Positions 5,726 to 5,734 of a DNA stretch of 5,734 nt are shown here, in pieces. The stretch's first letter is position 1. Every line of letters begins with the position of its first letter. Position numbers and translations under genes: made by a program. A model generated the notes under the pieces. It saw only the letters and a list, made by a program, of their open reading frames with translations. It had not been told where the DNA came from and made no database searches. Source of the stretch: an uncultured Erysipelotrichaceae bacterium (GTDB lineage: Bacteria; Bacillota_I; Bacilli_A; RFN20; CAG-826); assembly GCA_902800255.1 (NCBI GenBank), contig CADCDV010000072.1:1-5734 (forward strand), written 5' to 3'.

Positions 5726-5734
5726 TTCCTTTTT

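Noticed and set aside
1..5734. Mycoplasma genetic code (TGA as Trp)
   Set aside because: ylxR ends with TGA in a tight ATGA overlap with ylxQ, and Trp in the lipoprotein is encoded by TGG.

Overview
All genes in this window lie on the minus strand. It carries a compact bacterial translation/transcription operon in the order nusA, ylxR, ylxQ, infB, rbfA, read from right to left. A strong intrinsic terminator follows, and then the 5' part of a separately transcribed surface lipoprotein gene with a CotH-kinase-type domain, which runs off the left edge. The gene order, the AAAGGA/GGAG ribosome binding sites and the 620-residue IF2 with a short N-terminus point to a low-complexity lineage of Bacillota. 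An uncultured gut bacterium near Erysipelotrichales/RF39-type Mollicutes is my best guess; this is inference, not a search result. TAA, TAG and TGA all end genes, and TGG encodes the Trp residues of the lipoprotein, so the standard bacterial code applies, not the Mycoplasma code.

Right part (3754-5725): nusA starts 9 bases from the right edge. It has the NTD-S1-KH1-KH2 core, an unusual charged insertion in the NTD, and a long Glu/Pro-rich C-terminal extension. In the sequence as given, the nusA frame is lost near 4190-4215. The acidic tail continues in the -1 frame to a TAA that overlaps the ylxR ATG (TAATG). As written, the literal frame instead runs on as a Ser/Thr/Arg-rich tail to 3938, inside ylxR. 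This is either a real frameshift or a one-base sequence error, and it is the most notable anomaly here. ylxR and ylxQ overlap by 4 bases (ATGA).

Middle (1223-3757): ylxQ (an L7Ae-like protein with an altered RNA-binding face) overlaps infB by 23 bases, and infB is followed two bases later by rbfA. The tight packing implies one coupled transcript. NusA acts on RNA polymerase, YlxR and YlxQ are small RNA-binding proteins, IF2 brings initiator tRNA to the ribosome, and RbfA matures the 30S subunit. rimP is usually upstream of nusA and would lie outside the window. truB and ribF, which often follow rbfA, are absent here.

Left part (1-1222): an 18-bp perfect palindrome flanked by A and T runs ends the operon. 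About 165 bases of AT-rich spacer hold a candidate promoter with an overlapping inverted repeat. The lipoprotein (352 residues visible) has a lipobox at Cys20, a Ser-rich linker, a His/Cys/Trp module with two CxxC pairs, and then the N-terminal half of a CotH-type kinase domain. No RNA genes, mobile elements or CRISPR arrays were seen. The only genuinely unexplained signals are the nusA tail break, the NusA NTD insertion, and the uncharacterised lipoprotein with its possible operator.
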